Below, one piece after another: positions 5,501 to 5,660 of a DNA stretch of 5,660 nucleotides. Numbering within the stretch: the stretch's first letter is position 1; every line of letters starts with the position of its first letter. Origin of the DNA: an uncultured Eubacterium sp. (lineage in GTDB: Bacteria; Bacillota; Clostridia; Peptostreptococcales; Anaerovoracaceae). The stretch is from positions 1-5,660 of the forward strand of contig CAMOGZ010000104.1 of assembly GCA_946614405.1 (NCBI GenBank), given 5' to 3'. The notes beneath the pieces are model-generated. The model worked only from the letters and a program-made list of their open reading frames with translations. It made no database searches and was not told the origin of the DNA. Made by a program: the position numbers and the translations under genes.

Positions 5501-5524
5501 GTCCATATTGATTTTAAAAAAAAT

Positions 5525-5601
5525 TGGCGACCAAGACGGGGCTCGAACCCGTGACCTCCAGCGTGACAGGCTGGCATTCTAACCAACTGAACTACTTGGC
5601 C
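5525..5601 (-). tRNA. tRNA-Asp (anticodon GTC), CCA encoded
   Basis: On the minus strand the 77-base gene has the acceptor GGCCAAG/CTTGGTC with one G-U pair and a D-arm containing AGTTCAGTTGGTTAGAAT. The anticodon arm is CCAGC-CTGTCAC-GCTGG with anticodon GTC at 5567-5565, and the T-arm is CGGG-TTCGAGC-CCCG. Discriminator G and CCA follow. The CCA is followed by AA and then eight T. It lies four bases after tRNA-Val. Confidence 0.97.
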
Positions 5602-5605
5602 AAAT

Positions 5606-5660
5606 TGGTGGGCGCTACAGGGCTCGAACCTGTGACCCCCTGCTTGTAAGGCAGGTGCTC
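5606..5660 (-). tRNA. tRNA-Val (anticodon TAC), 5' end cut by window edge
   Basis: The 3' 55 bases are present on the minus strand. They hold the anticodon arm CCTGC-CTTACAA-GCAGG with anticodon TAC at 5648-5646, the T-arm ACAGG-TTCGAGC-CCTGT, the acceptor 3' strand AGCGCCC, discriminator A and CCA. The 5' acceptor strand and most of the D-arm lie past base 5660. A73 and the anticodon together indicate valine. Confidence 0.92.

Overview
The window looks like a chromosomal segment of a low-to-moderate-GC Gram-positive anaerobe of the class Clostridia (inference). The grounds are a SpoVG-family gene beside cell-wall and nucleotide genes, strong AGGAGG-type ribosome binding sites, a fermentation-type CoA-transferase, a small BFD-like iron-sulfur protein, and tRNA genes that all encode their CCA ends. 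I cannot name the genus.

Left part (about 1-2230, minus strand): murC (UDP-N-acetylmuramate--L-alanine ligase) is followed 48 bases later by prs (ribose-phosphate pyrophosphokinase), whose 3' part runs off the window. They are probably one transcript, started from an extended -10 promoter near 2075-2083. Divergent from murC, on the plus strand, is spoVG, a small nucleic-acid-binding regulator, with its own promoter and a perfect intrinsic terminator.

Middle (about 2600-4800): a 502-residue acetyl-CoA hydrolase/succinate CoA-transferase family enzyme stands alone, with an extended -10 promoter and a terminator. It converges on a minus-strand gene for a YbaK/ProX-type aminoacyl-tRNA deacylase. 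A well-formed promoter and Shine-Dalgarno site place the start of that gene 10 codons inside its longest open frame.

Right part (about 4800-5660): a divergent promoter region also serves a 64-residue BFD-like [2Fe-2S] protein on the plus strand. That gene ends in a terminator that converges on a tRNA cluster on the minus strand. In the direction of transcription the order is tRNA-Val (cut by the window edge), tRNA-Asp, an apparent second promoter, tRNA-His, tRNA-Gln(CTG), tRNA-Cys, and a strong terminator.

Most of this is housekeeping and central metabolism, and I see no mobile element, CRISPR array or defence system. The less ordinary signals are small: a six-residue leader-like frame upstream of the deacylase, overlapping divergent -10 elements, a UUCG-capped hairpin between two tRNAs, inverted repeats at two promoters, and the spoVG/murC-prs gene arrangement.
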